A stretch of 64,000 bases of DNA from Plecoglossus altivelis (GCA_036571765.1 BROE01000011.1:11776415-11840414); one strand, 5' to 3'. Counted from the first letter of the stretch, positions 44,690 to 56,819 are shown. Numbers and translations: made by a program. Notes: generated by a model from the sequence alone, not told the origin.

Positions 44690-44790
44690 TCAGCAGTGCA
44701 TGCTGGACATTCTTAGAACCAGCAGTTCTAAAACCACCACGGTTCTAGAACCAGATCAGGCCTAGAACCAGATCAGTTCTAAACAGGCGT
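44690..44790 (+). repeat. Short TTCTAGAACCAGATCAG repeats
   Basis: Several direct and inverted copies of TTCTAGAACCAG and CAG(T)TCTAAA within 100 bp. TTCTAGAA is itself palindromic and resembles a heat-shock element core. Confidence 0.5.
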
Positions 44791-45423
44791 CACAAAGACT
44801 CTATGTTCCAACCTATGAACTGAATACATTCGACAGTACAGGCCTTGTCCTGCACAACCTTAGTCTGTCAAAAAATGCAGCTAATCCCAATATATCTTAC
44901 TCTCTCACAGCTAAATCAAGGGCACTATTCAATCCTGACCAGTGGCCATGCTGTCTGTGGTTGAACAAACAGAAATTCTGAACACCGGTACTAGGTAGGT
45001 AGTCAAAGGTTTGAATTCAAACACGACCTTGCTCTGCATTTGTAGAAGGGCTGTTTTTCCTTAGATGTCAGGTTGGAGAATTTCAAGAATAAGGCGTAAA
45101 ATAACACTAGCGTACAGAGTGTGTGCCTGTGTAATTGAGAGGAACGTTTGGCAAACTGTGCCAATCATGTTTGACCAAAAAATGACTATAATGTGGAGAA
45201 CATTAATGAAAGCCTTTTCCCACACTGATGATGTCAACAAAGCTTTACTGTAGAAACGTTTGAAAAAACCCGAACAGCTAAACCAGTAAAATATGTATGT
45301 CATGAATATACTGAATACTGTCTGTATACTGTCTTGCTGAATCAGGCCTAGTTTCTGCTTTAGGCTCAGCCTAGTCATCCTCGTGGTCTGAATAATCCCC
45401 CCCCCCCACCTCGGTACAAACAC

Positions 45424-45520
45424 ATGCACAGACACACTACGCACACCACACACACATCACATCACAAACACATCGCATCACACACACATCGCATCACACA
45501 CACACACACACATACACACT
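45424..45520 (+). repeat. (CA)n with CATCGCATCACA units
   Basis: CA-rich array with CACATCGCATCACA repeated. Confidence 0.75.
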
Positions 45521-45534
45521 GTCTTGGCCCCCAT

Positions 45535-45712
45535 CCTCTCTCTCTTTCCGTCTCTCTCACCCCCCCTGTCTCTCTTTCCTCCTCCTCCTCTCTCCCACAT
45601 CCTCCCCTTGTTTCTCCCCCATCCTCTCTCACCCCCCTTCCCTCTACCCTGCCACCCCCTCCCAACCCCCCCACCCCCTCCCCGCTCCCTACCCCCTCTT
45701 CCCCTGGTGTCT
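45535..45712 (+). repeat. Pyrimidine-rich CT/CCCC tract
   Basis: CT repeats followed by C-rich CCCCCTCCCAACCCCCCCAC type sequence. Confidence 0.75.
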
Positions 45713-45861
45713 GCTGCCCCAGTGGTCAAGGACACCCCTATCAGCCCCCGTCAGGGGAGAGTCCATCCATCAAGGGGTATCGGTAATGGAAACACCCGGT
45801 GACAATGATCATCAGCTCCACAAACAAGGGCCCATAAACATCCCCTGACAAGTGGTCAAGA

Positions 45862-46055
45862 GAGAGGGGGAGGGGGGTGGGAGGAGGGGGAGGGGGGCGG
45901 GAAGGGGAAAAGAGATAGAAGGATGGGTGGAGGGGGAGTGTGTGTGTGTGGGGGAAGGTGAAAGGTTATGTGTAAGTGTGTATGGGTGTGTGTTTGAATG
46001 TATGAGGTTATAGGGTGCATGTAAGTGTGTGCGTGCGTGTGTGTGAGTGAATGAA
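45862..46055 (+). repeat. G-rich tract then (TG)n
   Basis: GGGGGAGGGGGG runs to about 45945, then TG with GTGTATGGGTG and GTGCGTGCG units. Confidence 0.7.
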
Positions 46056-46299
46056 CGAGTGAGGGAAATGACAGAGAAAAACATGGAGGAACATGAGACC
46101 AGGATAACGAAAATGAACACAATAAAAAGACTGAGGGAAAAACAACCTTTCACCTCAAATAAGTCAACGAAAAAAACAAACACAAACAAATACAATTTAA
46201 ATAGCACCCTTTTAAACTAGGCAATCATTATAACACCAAAAACAAGTGAAAAGAAAGAAATATTTTCCATTAAACCAGATTTCAGGCAGCAGTTTCTCT

Positions 46300-46445
46300 G
46301 TCCTTACTGTCCAATCAGGGGTAAATGAAGCCCAATTAGGAAAAGCTGACGATTTCAAAGTGAGCGGGAAGATAGTTATTTTCATCTGGGTAGGAGTAGG
46401 GTTCCTCTTGTCAAGTTGGGATTTTTATTCTGTCTAATTTTTTGT
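46300..46445. promoter_or_regulatory. Candidate conserved non-coding element
   Basis: Unique block with CCAATCAGGGGTAAATGAAG, CCCAATTAGGAAAAGC and TCTGTCTAATTTTTTGTCAG. Confidence 0.4.
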
Positions 46446-46479
46446 CAGCTGTTTTCTCTCTCCCCCCCTCCCCCCCTTC

Positions 46480-46632
46480 CCTATCAGTTTAATTAGCCAA
46501 CATTTGTCTCGACTCTCTCTGTTTATCCAAACGTCAGGAATGACATTGGCCAATTAGTACAGTGAAATGGTTTACCCTCCACTGTAGCTGGCATCAGGAA
46601 CCACCAAGTGGAATATTTGCTCAGAGTGCAAA
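46480..46632. promoter_or_regulatory. Candidate conserved non-coding element
   Basis: TTTAATTAGCC at 46488-46498, GACATTGGCCAATTAGTAC and GGCATCAGGAACCACC, ending exactly where a TG array begins. A C-run separates it from the previous block. Confidence 0.45.
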
Positions 46633-46768
46633 TGTGTGTGTGTGTCTTTGTGTGTGTGTGTGTGTGTGGTATGTGTGTGTGTCTGTGTGTGTGTCTGTGG
46701 TGTGTGTGTGTGTGTGTCTGTGTGTGTGGTGTGTGTGTGTGTGTATGGTGTGTGTGTGTCTGTGTGTA
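46633..46768 (+). repeat. (TG)n with TGTGTCTG and TGTGGTG units
   Basis: About 135 bp of interrupted TG. Confidence 0.85.
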
Positions 46769-47004
46769 GAAGTACAGTCTAAACCACAAATAAGAGTTGC
46801 AGTGCCTTGATTTAAATTGTGTCTTTCTCGAAGAAGATGTGATAAGAGTCTTGGAATATTACTAATTTTGTTCACGAACAAGAAAATGTAACACTCAATA
46901 ATGATAGCTAAACAGATTAAGTGGATTTATAAACGTTTTTTTTCTTTTCTTTTCTCTTTCCTTTCCTTGCTAACTCAGTCATCTGGGCACCAAAGGCAAA
47001 AGAC

Positions 47005-47140
47005 ATCTGAAACGTATCATTAACAGTCTCCTCAAATTAAAATAACCATCAAATGTGTCGTCAAATGCCTTTAGACGCTGCCATTATACACAGCTGACAT
47101 TTCCCTCATTTTGCTGGTGGCTGCATGAGTGATGCGTTGA
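47005..47140. promoter_or_regulatory. Candidate conserved non-coding element
   Basis: Unique block with CAAATTAAAATAACCATCAA, GCCATTATACACAGCTGACA (E-box CAGCTG) and GGCTGCATGAGTGATGCG. Confidence 0.35.
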
Positions 47141-48000
47141 GAGGACGTACGTTTTGATGTTGTAGAAGGCCGCGGGGTTTTGAAGTGTGTGATTCCGAAG
47201 TGCCAACGTACGCTTGAGCGAGACAGTGAGTGAGAGAGAGAGTGAGATAAGTCGTTTGACACGTCGACATCACAGTAAATAAATCTATCAGCTTCCTGCC
47301 GTGCCCTTGCCAAGCCTAGCACTTTTCAGGAGCGTTTGACAACTGTCACAACTTAACTGTCATTTGAAAAGTTGAGACAAACACGTTTGTATTGGAGAGC
47401 GGAAACTGAATGAGAGAGAGACAGCTGTCACATTAAACTACAAACATGCACAAAATAAAGGTGTTTAACATGACTTCACAACGATCTTTTATGGGCTTGA
47501 AGCACTAAAGGCTGGTTTCATTCTCTGGTTCATCTGCTGTGAACTACATTACACAGAATACATCATTGTAGTGTTACAGTCTGTCTTCTTGCTAAACTAA
47601 TAGACCGCTTCTACCTAAGAAATTGGTATTGATACTTGAAGACATCCAGAACTCAACTTATAACTAAGTTATATAACACTGCAACCATCAACCAATAGTT
47701 TGTTTTGCTAACATGCCTAACCTTAACTGACTTAAATAAAATCCATGTTCACGGCTAAACAGTTTGCCTTTCTGATTAAATTAAATTGGGTTTCCTGTAA
47801 AAAAGAGAAAGATCTGATGCAAAGAGGAATTTCCGAGTGTAGATCCAGGGTTAATCCTAGCACACAGCCAGAAGGTCCAGTCACCAGGATTGTGTTACAT
47901 CTCTACCAGTGTCATAAAGGTGTCGCCTGGACACAGGGTTCTGAAGAAATAGAACTGGAACGATTTACCCAGTATGGCTGCCACCTGAGCTGCCACCACG
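47141..48000. other. Unique intergenic sequence
   Basis: Mostly unique, AT-rich in its right half. I see no gene or array. Confidence 0.4.
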
Positions 48001-48375
48001 CAGATGCACACATGCACATGCATGCACATGCACATGCATGCACATGCACACTCATACACAGGTGCACATGCACGCGCACACTCACACACACACGCACACG
48101 CACACTCAAACACACGTGAATGCACACGGATGCACGCACGCATACTCATACACACACACACATGCACTCAAACACGCGTGAATGAACACGGATGCACGCG
48201 CACACATGCAACACGCGCGCACAATAATGCACGTACGCACCAACAAGGATACATGCGGACACACAAAAATATATGTACAGTCATGCAAGCATGCCCGTGC
48301 ATACAAATAACAAAACACACACACACAGGGATACACACACACGTAAATAAACACACACAAACAGAAACACATACA
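48001..48375 (+). repeat. (CA)n with ATGCACG units
   Basis: About 370 bp. A GCACATGCACATGCATGC block comes first, then CACACGCAC, then two copies of a longer segment ending CACGTGAATGCACACGG / CGCGTGAATGAACACGG, about 65 bp apart. Confidence 0.85.
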
Positions 48376-48920
48376 CCAGGGCTTGCTACTAAATGTTTTC
48401 CTACACACCCTGACCTTAAATTGTTTTCCAGATTCTTCTCTTCTGGGAGAAACAGCTTTAGACTGAAGAGGACTAAATCTACACCCAAAATAATAACATG
48501 AATAATCACATGATCCTATCCAAGACCCATTTAAATAACATGATATGATCATATCCATACCCATCTTACAAATAAAACTGTCTTTGAAAGTATGTTGGTG
48601 TGAATCTCTTCTTCATTGGTGACAGTAGCCCCCCTGGAGCGTGGAGCCTCAGGGTGGTCCTCCAGAGGCACAACATCAGACCCACGTGGAGTCATGTTAC
48701 CCTGGGGGCTCACATCACATCACATCACTCACTGTCAACCTAGGGAAAGTATCATCTATGATGGCCGTGACTCTACCGCTGTCGTCTCTGGAAGGAAAAC
48801 ACGTTCCGTGTGTTTTCTTGTTGTCTAAAAGACTGCGTGTCTGTCCTGGGTTAGCCTTTGAAAGGGTGTTTTCATTGATTGGGAGACATCTTTGCAAAGG
48901 TGGAATGGAATGAAATTGGT
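48376..48920. other. Unique intergenic sequence
   Basis: Short CATCACATCACATCACTCAC repeat near 48714-48730, otherwise unique. No gene seen. Confidence 0.4.
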
Positions 48921-48946
48921 GGTGGTGGGGGGGGGGGGGGGGGGGT
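48921..48946 (+). repeat. (GGT)n then poly(G)
   Basis: Three GGT units run into about 19 consecutive G. Confidence 0.85.
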
Positions 48947-48949
48947 TGA

Positions 48950-50325
48950 GCCCTTCTCCAATCTTGCTTCATTAAAAATGGCCGTAGTGTAACCTGAACG
49001 CTCCTTGCACAAACCAGTTTCTTTTTATTTTTAACAACCGAAAACCAGGCGTTAGTTGTGATATGTATTCTTGCAGGATTCAACTGGAAAGGTGCCGGGT
49101 ACCTCTGACCCGAGGCCTTCCCACTGTTCCAGTCTCAACCTTCCGCGACTTTCACTCTGGTGGCTGACAGCCAAAGAACCAGAGAGGACGCAAGTTGAAG
49201 GCCGGACGGGGCTGGTAAGGCATCCTGACCCCCCCTCCCCCCGCCCCCCCTCAGCACACGGAGGGTTAACCGTTTGACCGACTCGCTCCGGTCCGAGCGC
49301 TTGTCCTGGGCAGATGGGGAGTGTTGACACTGACGCCGGGAGAAAAACAACAAAGTCGAGAGGTGAAAAATGAAGGCGTCAAGAAGAAAGGAAGGGGGGG
49401 GAGGAGGGCGGGAGGAGGGGGGGAGAGAATAGTACCTCCACGCATCTCAACCTCTCCCTGACATTCTGTAGAGCCTGACCTTACCACACTGCAGAGTTGT
49501 CAGAGACAGGGAGAGATTCTGGCCTAATCAGCTGGTAGGCAGCTCTTGACAGACCTACCCTGCCTTTGAGGACAGCAAGCCTGGCCCTGGACCGACACTA
49601 CACCCATCCGTGTTCTGAGGCAGGAGCGGACAGTCCCAGCTGAGGAAGCGCTGGGTTCCTCATTCCGCAGCGAGGTAGAGATAGGCCGAGGAAGAGAACG
49701 AGGACAGCCTGGAGGAGAGGCACAGCACAGAGCGGCAGAACCGCACTGGGATTCCTCGTTGATAAACGAGGCCAGGTATTAAATCGTCGCGTTGAGGTTG
49801 ACGCGAGCTGAAGCTCATTTTCCCTCTGACTGAAAAAGGATGCTTGTAACATTTCTTGTTGTTAGTGTGGAACTTTCTCCAGATATGATGTACGTTCTAA
49901 TCAGCAACTTTCAGTTCTCAGGGGGCTTGTTCTAAAACTCTGTTCTAAGACGTGTGCAGATTTTAAAGATCCATTCTGTTTTTGTTTTTTTTGCGTTTTT
50001 TTTGTGTGTTTTTTTGGTGTGTTGTTGTTTAACGCCTCAGGTTTGAGATGGTGGTAGTGGTCAATTTACTGAAGAAACATGTTGTGTTCCTAAAAACTGT
50101 CACACTTGATTACAGGAAGGGATAACATTTCACAAGCTGTGCAGGAGAAGAAAAGTACACCAGAGTTGTATGTAACTCTATAGCTCAGTCTTCACCAAAC
50201 TCGGCACATTGCTCGAGTCTTTAGAGGTCGTTTTAGATTTTTCTCCTCCATGCTTTTTTTTTCTACGTCCGCTTTGAAATTAAATGAACCTGCAGTACAT
50301 CTAGGTCATATTTTACACTTCTAAA
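48950..50325. other. Unique intergenic sequence
   Basis: Mixed, partly GC-rich sequence (49080-49850) with G-rich runs at 49385-49425. No gene recognised. Confidence 0.4.
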
Positions 50326-50345
50326 CTCCCCCCCCCCCCCCCCCC
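50326..50345 (+). repeat. Poly(C) run
   Basis: A C-run of roughly 17 after TAAACTC. Its length is likely to be unreliable. Confidence 0.8.
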
Positions 50346-51137
50346 ACTCGTATAATTTCTGTCGTAGCGTCAGAGTCAAATTTAGAGGCGGTCTCAGAGG
50401 ATATGAAAGACTATTAGAGCTGTATTATAAAAATATTATTGACCTTTGCAGTGCAGTGGAAGTGGACGTCAGGCTATAGCCTTCTTCTACTTTTTAAGAG
50501 CGTCCAGCACAGAATATTATTAACATATGCCTGTCTTAATAAATGCTCTGTGTCACTTTATGAAAAAAATGTAAGTACAACTATATAATTTTAATGACCA
50601 CGTAAAGGTGAAGGAAGCACATATTAATTTTTTTCATGCATCGTGAACTTTGGAAGCGGGCAGCAATAGGTTACGTAATTAATTTCTATCACCTGAGAAC
50701 CCAAAGCTTTATGTTCTTTTTTCTGTCTTTTGTCTGTTACTCAGATGGAGCCTGTTCATCTTTACCTGGTGTTTGGGAAACACAATCCCAATCTTGCATG
50801 GACGACAACCAATCAGGACAAATCTTAGCATTCTGGACCAATCAGACCACACCTCGGCCCTCTGGACCAATCAGAGTCCATGAAGCAAAGCAGACGTCTC
50901 AACGAAGACTAAATAAATGGTGTTAATTAGAACTGTAAGTCCTTGTGATTGGCTGTACTGCTTGGAACTCCACCCAACACACCAAGGGGGCGTTCCAGAA
51001 ACTAGGTTATGCAACATAACCAGAGAAAATAGCCGCCAGCTGGTTCACAAAGTTGCAGCAACCTACTGGCAACGCTGCTACAATACTGGGTATCAGTTGG
51101 GGAGTTAGCTTCCCCAGGTATGCCACATAATCTACTG

Positions 51138-51256
51138 TCTGGGTTAGCCTTACCTAGCCTAGTGCTAACTGTTATGGTTAGCATAACCTTGCCTGGCGCT
51201 AACTGTTAGGGTTAGCCTAGCCTAGCGCTAACTGTTATGGTTAGCCTAACCCAGTG
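51138..51256 (+). repeat. Minisatellite, TAGCGCTAACTGTTATGGT
   Basis: Three copies of a unit of about 38 bp reading GGTTAGCCTAGCCTAGCGCTAACTGTTA with variants. Internal palindromes (TAGCGCTA, GTTAGC/GCTAAC) allow hairpins. Confidence 0.85.
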
Positions 51257-51259
51257 CCA

Positions 51260-52235
51260 TGACTCCTACTGTTCCACAGGTGTATGTGGTTGAGTGACAA
51301 TGTCTGATTTCAATATCAACGTACAGTTCATTCAATTGTACCGTGAATTCTTTGCACTGCAAAGACAAACTGGAAATTTGTGAAATTTCCATCATGTATC
51401 AGACAATAAGAACTATGCTGAAAACACGTCCGACAACACATACCCGGGTCTGTTTACCTTTTTGAAATAGTCTCACGAGCAAACGCAACTTATTAAGGCG
51501 ATTAGGAACAGAAACAGACTCGACGTCATTACAGAGCAGCTTATTGAAAACATCAGTTTGTCGAAGGCACGAGGCACTTGATAATTGAAGGAGCAATTAC
51601 TGAAACTCGCGCCGACATCCTCTTTGTGTGCGAAAATGTGAGATGCCTTTGCTTGGCTTCCTGTGATAATTGCTTCCTCGTGCTCTTCTATAATCTCTAT
51701 CACTCGGTTTTTCTTTTCTTTTTTTTTTGGAACGATGACTTTCTATTACAAAGTCTTTTGATTCGTTCAACAACACTTCAATAACCAATAGAAAATGTTT
51801 TATTGCGCACTGCAATGTTTTCGTTTTTTTTTTTCCTTGCGTTTGCGTATAATTCCACCCCCCCTCTGTGATTACATTCAAACACGGTTGGTTATATAAA
51901 AAAAAAAAAACATGTTTGATTTGAGTCTGGATTCTCACCAGAGCATGTTAGCCATCATAGTCTCCCTGAATCGAATCACTCCAAAAACAATAAAGCCTAT
52001 AAACTAATAAGAGCAGATTGCATGTATAGCACATGTGCAGCACTAAGTGTACAAACATATCTTAGGCATGGTCTCATGCTTACAATGATCTGTATCTATC
52101 TACAAGGAATTAGATTAACGCTTTTTCCTGGTCTCAGCGGTATTCTGGATTGTCATCCATTACACTGATATGTGATGATTCATTAATACAAAAAACAAGG
52201 TCTTTTCGTATGATATAGTATACCTGCCTTTCCTC
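51260..52235. other. Unique intergenic sequence
   Basis: AT-rich with A and T runs at 51718-51728 and 51898-51910. No gene recognised. Confidence 0.4.
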
Positions 52236-52239
52236 CAGT

Positions 52240-52690
52240 TTATGTGTGGGTGTGTGTGTGTGTGTACGTGTGTGAGCCTATCCTGTACACGCGTGTGCTT
52301 TCCGTGTGTGTGTGTGTACGTGTGTGAGCCTATACCTTACACGTGTGTGCTTTCCGTGTGTGTGTGTGTGTGTGCATGCGTGAGCCTATCCTGTACACGC
52401 GTGTGCTTTCCGTGTGTATGTGTACATGTGTGAGCCTATACTTTACACGCGTGTGCTTTCCGTGTGTGTGTGTACGTGTGTGAGCCTATACCTTACACGC
52501 GTGTGCTTTCCGTGTGTGTGTGTGTGTGTGTGTGTACATGCGTGAGCCTCTCCTGTACATGTGTGTGCTTTCCGTGTGTGTGTGTGTACATGCGTGAGCA
52601 TATCCTGTACACGTGTGTGCTTTCCGTGTGTGTGTGTACGTGTGTGAGCCTATACCTTACACGCGTGTGCTTTCCGTGTGTGTGTACAAT
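52240..52690 (+). repeat. Minisatellite, 50-60 bp unit with CTTTCC core
   Basis: Eight copies of TACGTGTGTGAGCCTATCCT followed by GTACACGCGTGTGCTTTCCG and a variable TG spacer. Two subtypes, GAGCCTATCCTGTACACG and GAGCCTATACCTTACACG, are mixed along the array. Each unit contains one or two ACGCGT/ACACGTGT palindromes. Confidence 0.95.
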
Positions 52691-52787
52691 AAGAAATTAA
52701 AGCCTTTGTTCTCTCACACCAGCGATACCCTGCAGTGACTTTCATTTGACTCACAGTGTGTTTCACTTGTTAATTAGATAACACGTA

Positions 52788-52831
52788 CACACACACACAC
52801 ACCACACACACACACACACACACACCACACA

Positions 52832-52862
<31 letters not shown>

Positions 52863-52886
52863 CCACACACACACACACACACACAG
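52788..52886 (+). repeat. (CA)n with CACCACAC units
   Basis: About 100 bp of CA with four CACCACAC phase shifts. Confidence 0.9.
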
Positions 52887-53374
52887 ACACACCACTGGGC
52901 TATTATTTTGTGCGCCAACAACCAATATAATGCCACAGCCTTGATGATGAGCGTGCCTTTATCGTTCAGCTCAACACAAATTACAGACATCTTTGAAGTT
53001 TTACTGGCAGACATTTTATCCTCCCTCCCTCCCCCTTCCCTCCCTCCCTCCCTCTCCCTCCCAACCCCCCGCTGCTGTTGGATAATGTATACACTTTACA
53101 CCAAGCAGGAAGTCAGGTTTGCTTGTTATGTTGCAAAACGGAACGTCTTGCTGGTTTGTTTGCGTTCCTTCAGGGCTCAGGTGTAACTGGGAGCGTTTGT
53201 CCAAGCATTTACCCTCAACCAGTCCAGATTTAATCCCAATCCCAGGATTCCAGGACATGATTGTGGATCGGGGGACATGATTGTGGATCTGGGGACATGA
53301 TGTGTTTTCTTGGACCGTTCATCTATGAGCTACAGCGGGTCAGTTGACATCCTCCAACCCAAACACACCAGACA

Positions 53375-53575
53375 AATGGCTAACCTTAATCAGAAGATAA
53401 ATTAACCTTAACCCAAAGATATCTTAATCCCAATCTAACCTTAATCAGAATACACTTTAACCCCAACCTAACCTTAACCATAAAATAGCCTAACCTCAAC
53501 CTAGTCTTACCCAGATAATATCTTAACCCCAACCTAGACTGAACCAGACAATTTACCAAACCTTAAACAAAGGTC
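53375..53575 (+). repeat. Degenerate AACCTTAACC repeat
   Basis: Diverged units of TAACCTTAATCAGAAGATA and TTAACCCCAACCTAACC. Similar AACC(C/T)TAA arrays are common in fish; it is not a clean telomeric repeat. Confidence 0.7.
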
Positions 53576-54090
53576 TTACAAATCTGTAAACCAAAGAGAG
53601 ATTTGATGGTTTGTGAAGAAGAGAATGGCTTTAGGCAGACCCAGCCTGGCCTTGCCCACCCCTCCGGTTCACAACACAAACAAAAACCTGGCATTGATAT
53701 ACCATTGTCAGACACTGCATCGATCTCTCTGGTGTTAAAAGCTTTACTTTGAGAGATAGTGGCATTGTGACTCCCTCACGCTCTACATGTCAACGCTAGC
53801 TGAGGACTTGAGAGCAGGCCTGTTTGAAAAGTACACAGACTGTGTGTGCACCTTTGTGTATGTGTGTGTTTTGCGAGAGAGTGTGTGGGAGTGTGTGTTG
53901 GAGCAGCAAAGTGACATTTGAGGGGCACTTTACAGAACTGGAGGCAGACAGAGATCTTCTGTATCACCTAAAGAGCCTTTGTCAGTCATTGGAAAGCTGT
54001 CACCTTTCAGAGAGCAGATACGGTAGGGGGACCAGCCCTGACAGGTAGGAATTAATGAGAGGTGGATGACAGCAGACCCCAGCCTAGCTG

Positions 54091-54175
<85 letters not shown>

Positions 54176-54195
54176 TGTGTGTGTGTGTGTGTGTC
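54091..54195 (+). repeat. (TG)n
   Basis: A nearly uninterrupted TG array with a few TATG steps, among the purest in the window. Confidence 0.95.
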
Positions 54196-54530
54196 TATGT
54201 CAGGGCGGTGAGTGAGGTCCTTTATCTCAAGACGCTGGGCCACATACAGAGATACTGGGAGAGACTGAGGCAGAGGAGGAGGCAGAAGCGAGGGAGGACG
54301 AGGTAAGAAAAAAAAGAGAGAGACGCTTCCTCTAAAATGGAGAGGACACCTGGAGAAAGGAGAAGGAAAAGACAGACGACCCGCGGAGGCTCCAGTCAGA
54401 CAGGTAGCTGAGCAGTTGGCTACGTCGCTGTCCTGTGCAGCTGGCGCTTGGCCCTGTTCTCCAAGCCGTCTGGAGGCGTTGGCTCAAACACGTCTTGAGA
54501 ACGTCCTTCAAAGGGCTCTTAGAGGAGCGC

Positions 54531-54888
54531 ACATGCACACACACACACATGCACACACACACACATACACGCACACACACATACACGCACATACACATAC
54601 ACACACACATGCACATACACACACACGCACACACGCACATATACACAGGCACACACACATGCACATACACAGGCACACACACATGCACATGCACATACAT
54701 GGACATACACTCACACATGCACATACACACATACACATACACAGGCACACACACATGCACACACACACACACATGCACACACACACGCACATACACGGGC
54801 ACACACACATGCACACGCATGGACACACATGCACCCGCACACACACACATGGACCCGCACACACACACATACACCTGCACACACACAC
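54531..54888 (+). repeat. (CA)n with ATGCACACAC and ACACGCAC units
   Basis: About 360 bp of CA with CATGCACATACACA units and GGCACACACACATGCACA blocks. Confidence 0.9.
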
Positions 54889-55040
54889 CCATCCTGAATC
54901 AGGCATGTTGGGCCGCTCACCTCTGCTCTCCCAGATTGTGACTGAGTAAGACTGAGTACAGATTGCGCTCCAACAAGTGAGCGAATGCTCCACACATGGC
55001 ACCAAATAACGAGCGCCTCTTACGAAGGAAAAAACGTGTG

Positions 55041-55248
55041 TTCCTGTGTGTGTGTCTACGTGTGTGTGTCTATGGGTGTGTGTGTGTCTACATGTGTGTG
55101 TCTATGGGTGTGTGTGTGTCTACGTGTGTGTGTCTACATGTGTGTGTCTATGGGTGTGTGTGTGTGTCTACGTGTGTGTGTGTCTACGTGTGTGTGTGTG
55201 TCTATGGGTGTGTGTGTGTGTCTACGTGTGTGTGTCTACGTGTGTGTC
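55041..55248 (+). repeat. Minisatellite, GTGTGTGTCTACGTGTGTGTGT
   Basis: Alternating TCTACGTGTG and TCTATGGGTG modules in a TG background; about twelve modules. Confidence 0.9.
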
Positions 55249-55289
55249 AGAGAGGAAGAGAGATGTGCGCTTGCAAATGTGTTTGCACG

Positions 55290-55465
55290 CTTCAGCGTGC
55301 GTGTGTGTGAGGGTGTTTGCATGAGTGTGTGAGGATGTTTGCGTGAGGGTGTTTGCGTGTGTGAGGGTGTGTGAGGGTGTTTGCGTGTGTGTGCGTGAGG
55401 GTGTTTGCGTGTGTGTGCGTGAGGGTGTTTGCGTGTGTGTGTGACGGTGTTTGCGTGTACGCGTG
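55290..55465 (+). repeat. Minisatellite, GTGAGGGTGTTTGCGTGTGT
   Basis: About seven copies of GTGAGGGTGTTTGCGTGTGT, with some units lacking part of the TG. Confidence 0.9.
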
Positions 55466-55599
55466 GTTGATGTAATAATCTATGTTCTCCTCCACATTAC
55501 ACAGTTCTCCATCGCAGTAAATGAGTTCTGTCAATGTTGCAGCATCTCAATTACACCACAGAGACAATAGGCAACTGCGGCAGAGGATATCAGAGAGGA

Positions 55600-55680
55600 G
55601 AGGCAGATGGGAGGGGGGAGGGCGGGGGAGGGGATGGTAGGGTGGAGGGAAGGGGGAGGGAGGGGTGGGTTGGGGGAGTT
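55600..55680 (+). repeat. G-rich GGGGAGGG tract
   Basis: Many GGG to GGGGG runs separated by A or T; a quadruplex candidate. Confidence 0.7.
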
Positions 55681-55830
55681 ATCACATTGTTGTCGCTGCG
55701 TCAAAGCCATAGTGTGAGACACTCACTGGTGTAAAACACACATAAGTGCTTCTGTTTTAATTGATTTATCCCAAAAAAATGCAAGACGAGCATTAGCATA
55801 GCCAGTAGCCTGTGTCAGTTTCTCTGGCAA

Positions 55831-55884
55831 CTTCACAGTCAGTATTGTGAAGTTCACAGTCAGTATTGTGAACTTCACAGTCAC
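55831..55884 (+). repeat. 21-bp repeat AGTTCACAGTCAGTATTGTGA
   Basis: Two and a half copies. Each unit has TTCACA and TGTGAA at its edges, so neighbouring units can also pair. Confidence 0.9.
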
Positions 55885-55983
55885 ACCTTGGCTGTGGGAT
55901 GGATCAAGATATTTTGACATGACTGCATCACCTAAACAGCAGGGAAGCTGTGTTGATTGATTTGAGTGGTTACAATGAATATA

Positions 55984-56090
55984 TGGCGGATCCAGTGGTT
56001 AGAGCAACTGATTGGTAATAAGAGGGATGCAGGTTCGAATCCCCTCTCTGCATCTCTATGGATAAAAGTCTTCTGCAAGATGGATATATC
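55984..56090 (+). mobile_element. tRNA-derived SINE, probably partial
   Basis: The head resembles a tRNA: GTGGTTAGAGCA in the A-box region and GGTTCGAATCC as an exact B box about 40 bp on. After the head comes TGGATAAAAGTCTTCTGCAA, close to the TGGATAAAAGCGTCTGCTAA tail module found in many fish SINEs. This is the RNA polymerase III promoter part of a non-autonomous retroelement. I could not find clear target-site duplications. Confidence 0.75.
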
Positions 56091-56819
56091 ATTGTTGATT
56101 CATTATTTAAGAACCTTTTTGCTCTGCTTTTTGCTAAAGCAGCATCAACTCATATCACCTGGATGGTACTTAGCTTACTTGCCTTAGTAGAGACAGTTGA
56201 TGTGGAATATGTTTGCTTCACAGGACAAACCAGCAGATTCATACTACTTTGCGCAGAAGCAACATCTTTTTCTTCCGTCAAGTTTGCTGTCTGCAACGTC
56301 AACAGTCATTCTAGAACTGAGTTTTAATCCCAAATGCAATTGTTTACGTCCAACCTTCTACTGTGTTCACCCTAAACCTAGCCTCAACCCTGACCGTTTG
56401 CGCTAAAAGTGTTTAAAAGGTTAACGCTTAAATCAACTGCCGTTCCGAAACCTGAGGAATGCATATCGTCGTTCGTACATTCGCTAAACTGCTGGGAGGA
56501 TTCGTGAAGTGTGCACTGGTTGTTGGCACACGGTAGCTTTAAAAAAGGGAAAACACCTCGACTGATAATGTTATCATCAACATAAAATCTATCTCAAAAC
56601 CCTTCTCCTGTGATCTTTGAAAGAGAAAGGCTGAGAAAAAGACTGATGTGAAGGAGAGAAAATGCACGAAGAGTAGGTTGATAGGAAAAGAGTAAACTCA
56701 ACAAGAGAGGGTGATTTAAATGAGTAAATCTCCACTTGTCTGTTTTCAGCAGGTCTGACAAAAAGCCAAAAAGAAAAGAAAGAGAGGGAGAGAAAAAAGG
56801 AAGAAGGGGGGAAAAAAAA

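Noticed and set aside
53375..53575. An interstitial telomeric repeat
   Set aside because: Units are AACCTTAATC-like and heavily diverged, not TTAGGG/CCCTAA.
55984..56055. A functional tRNA gene
   Set aside because: The B box is good but the acceptor and anticodon arms do not pair properly, and a SINE-type tail follows.
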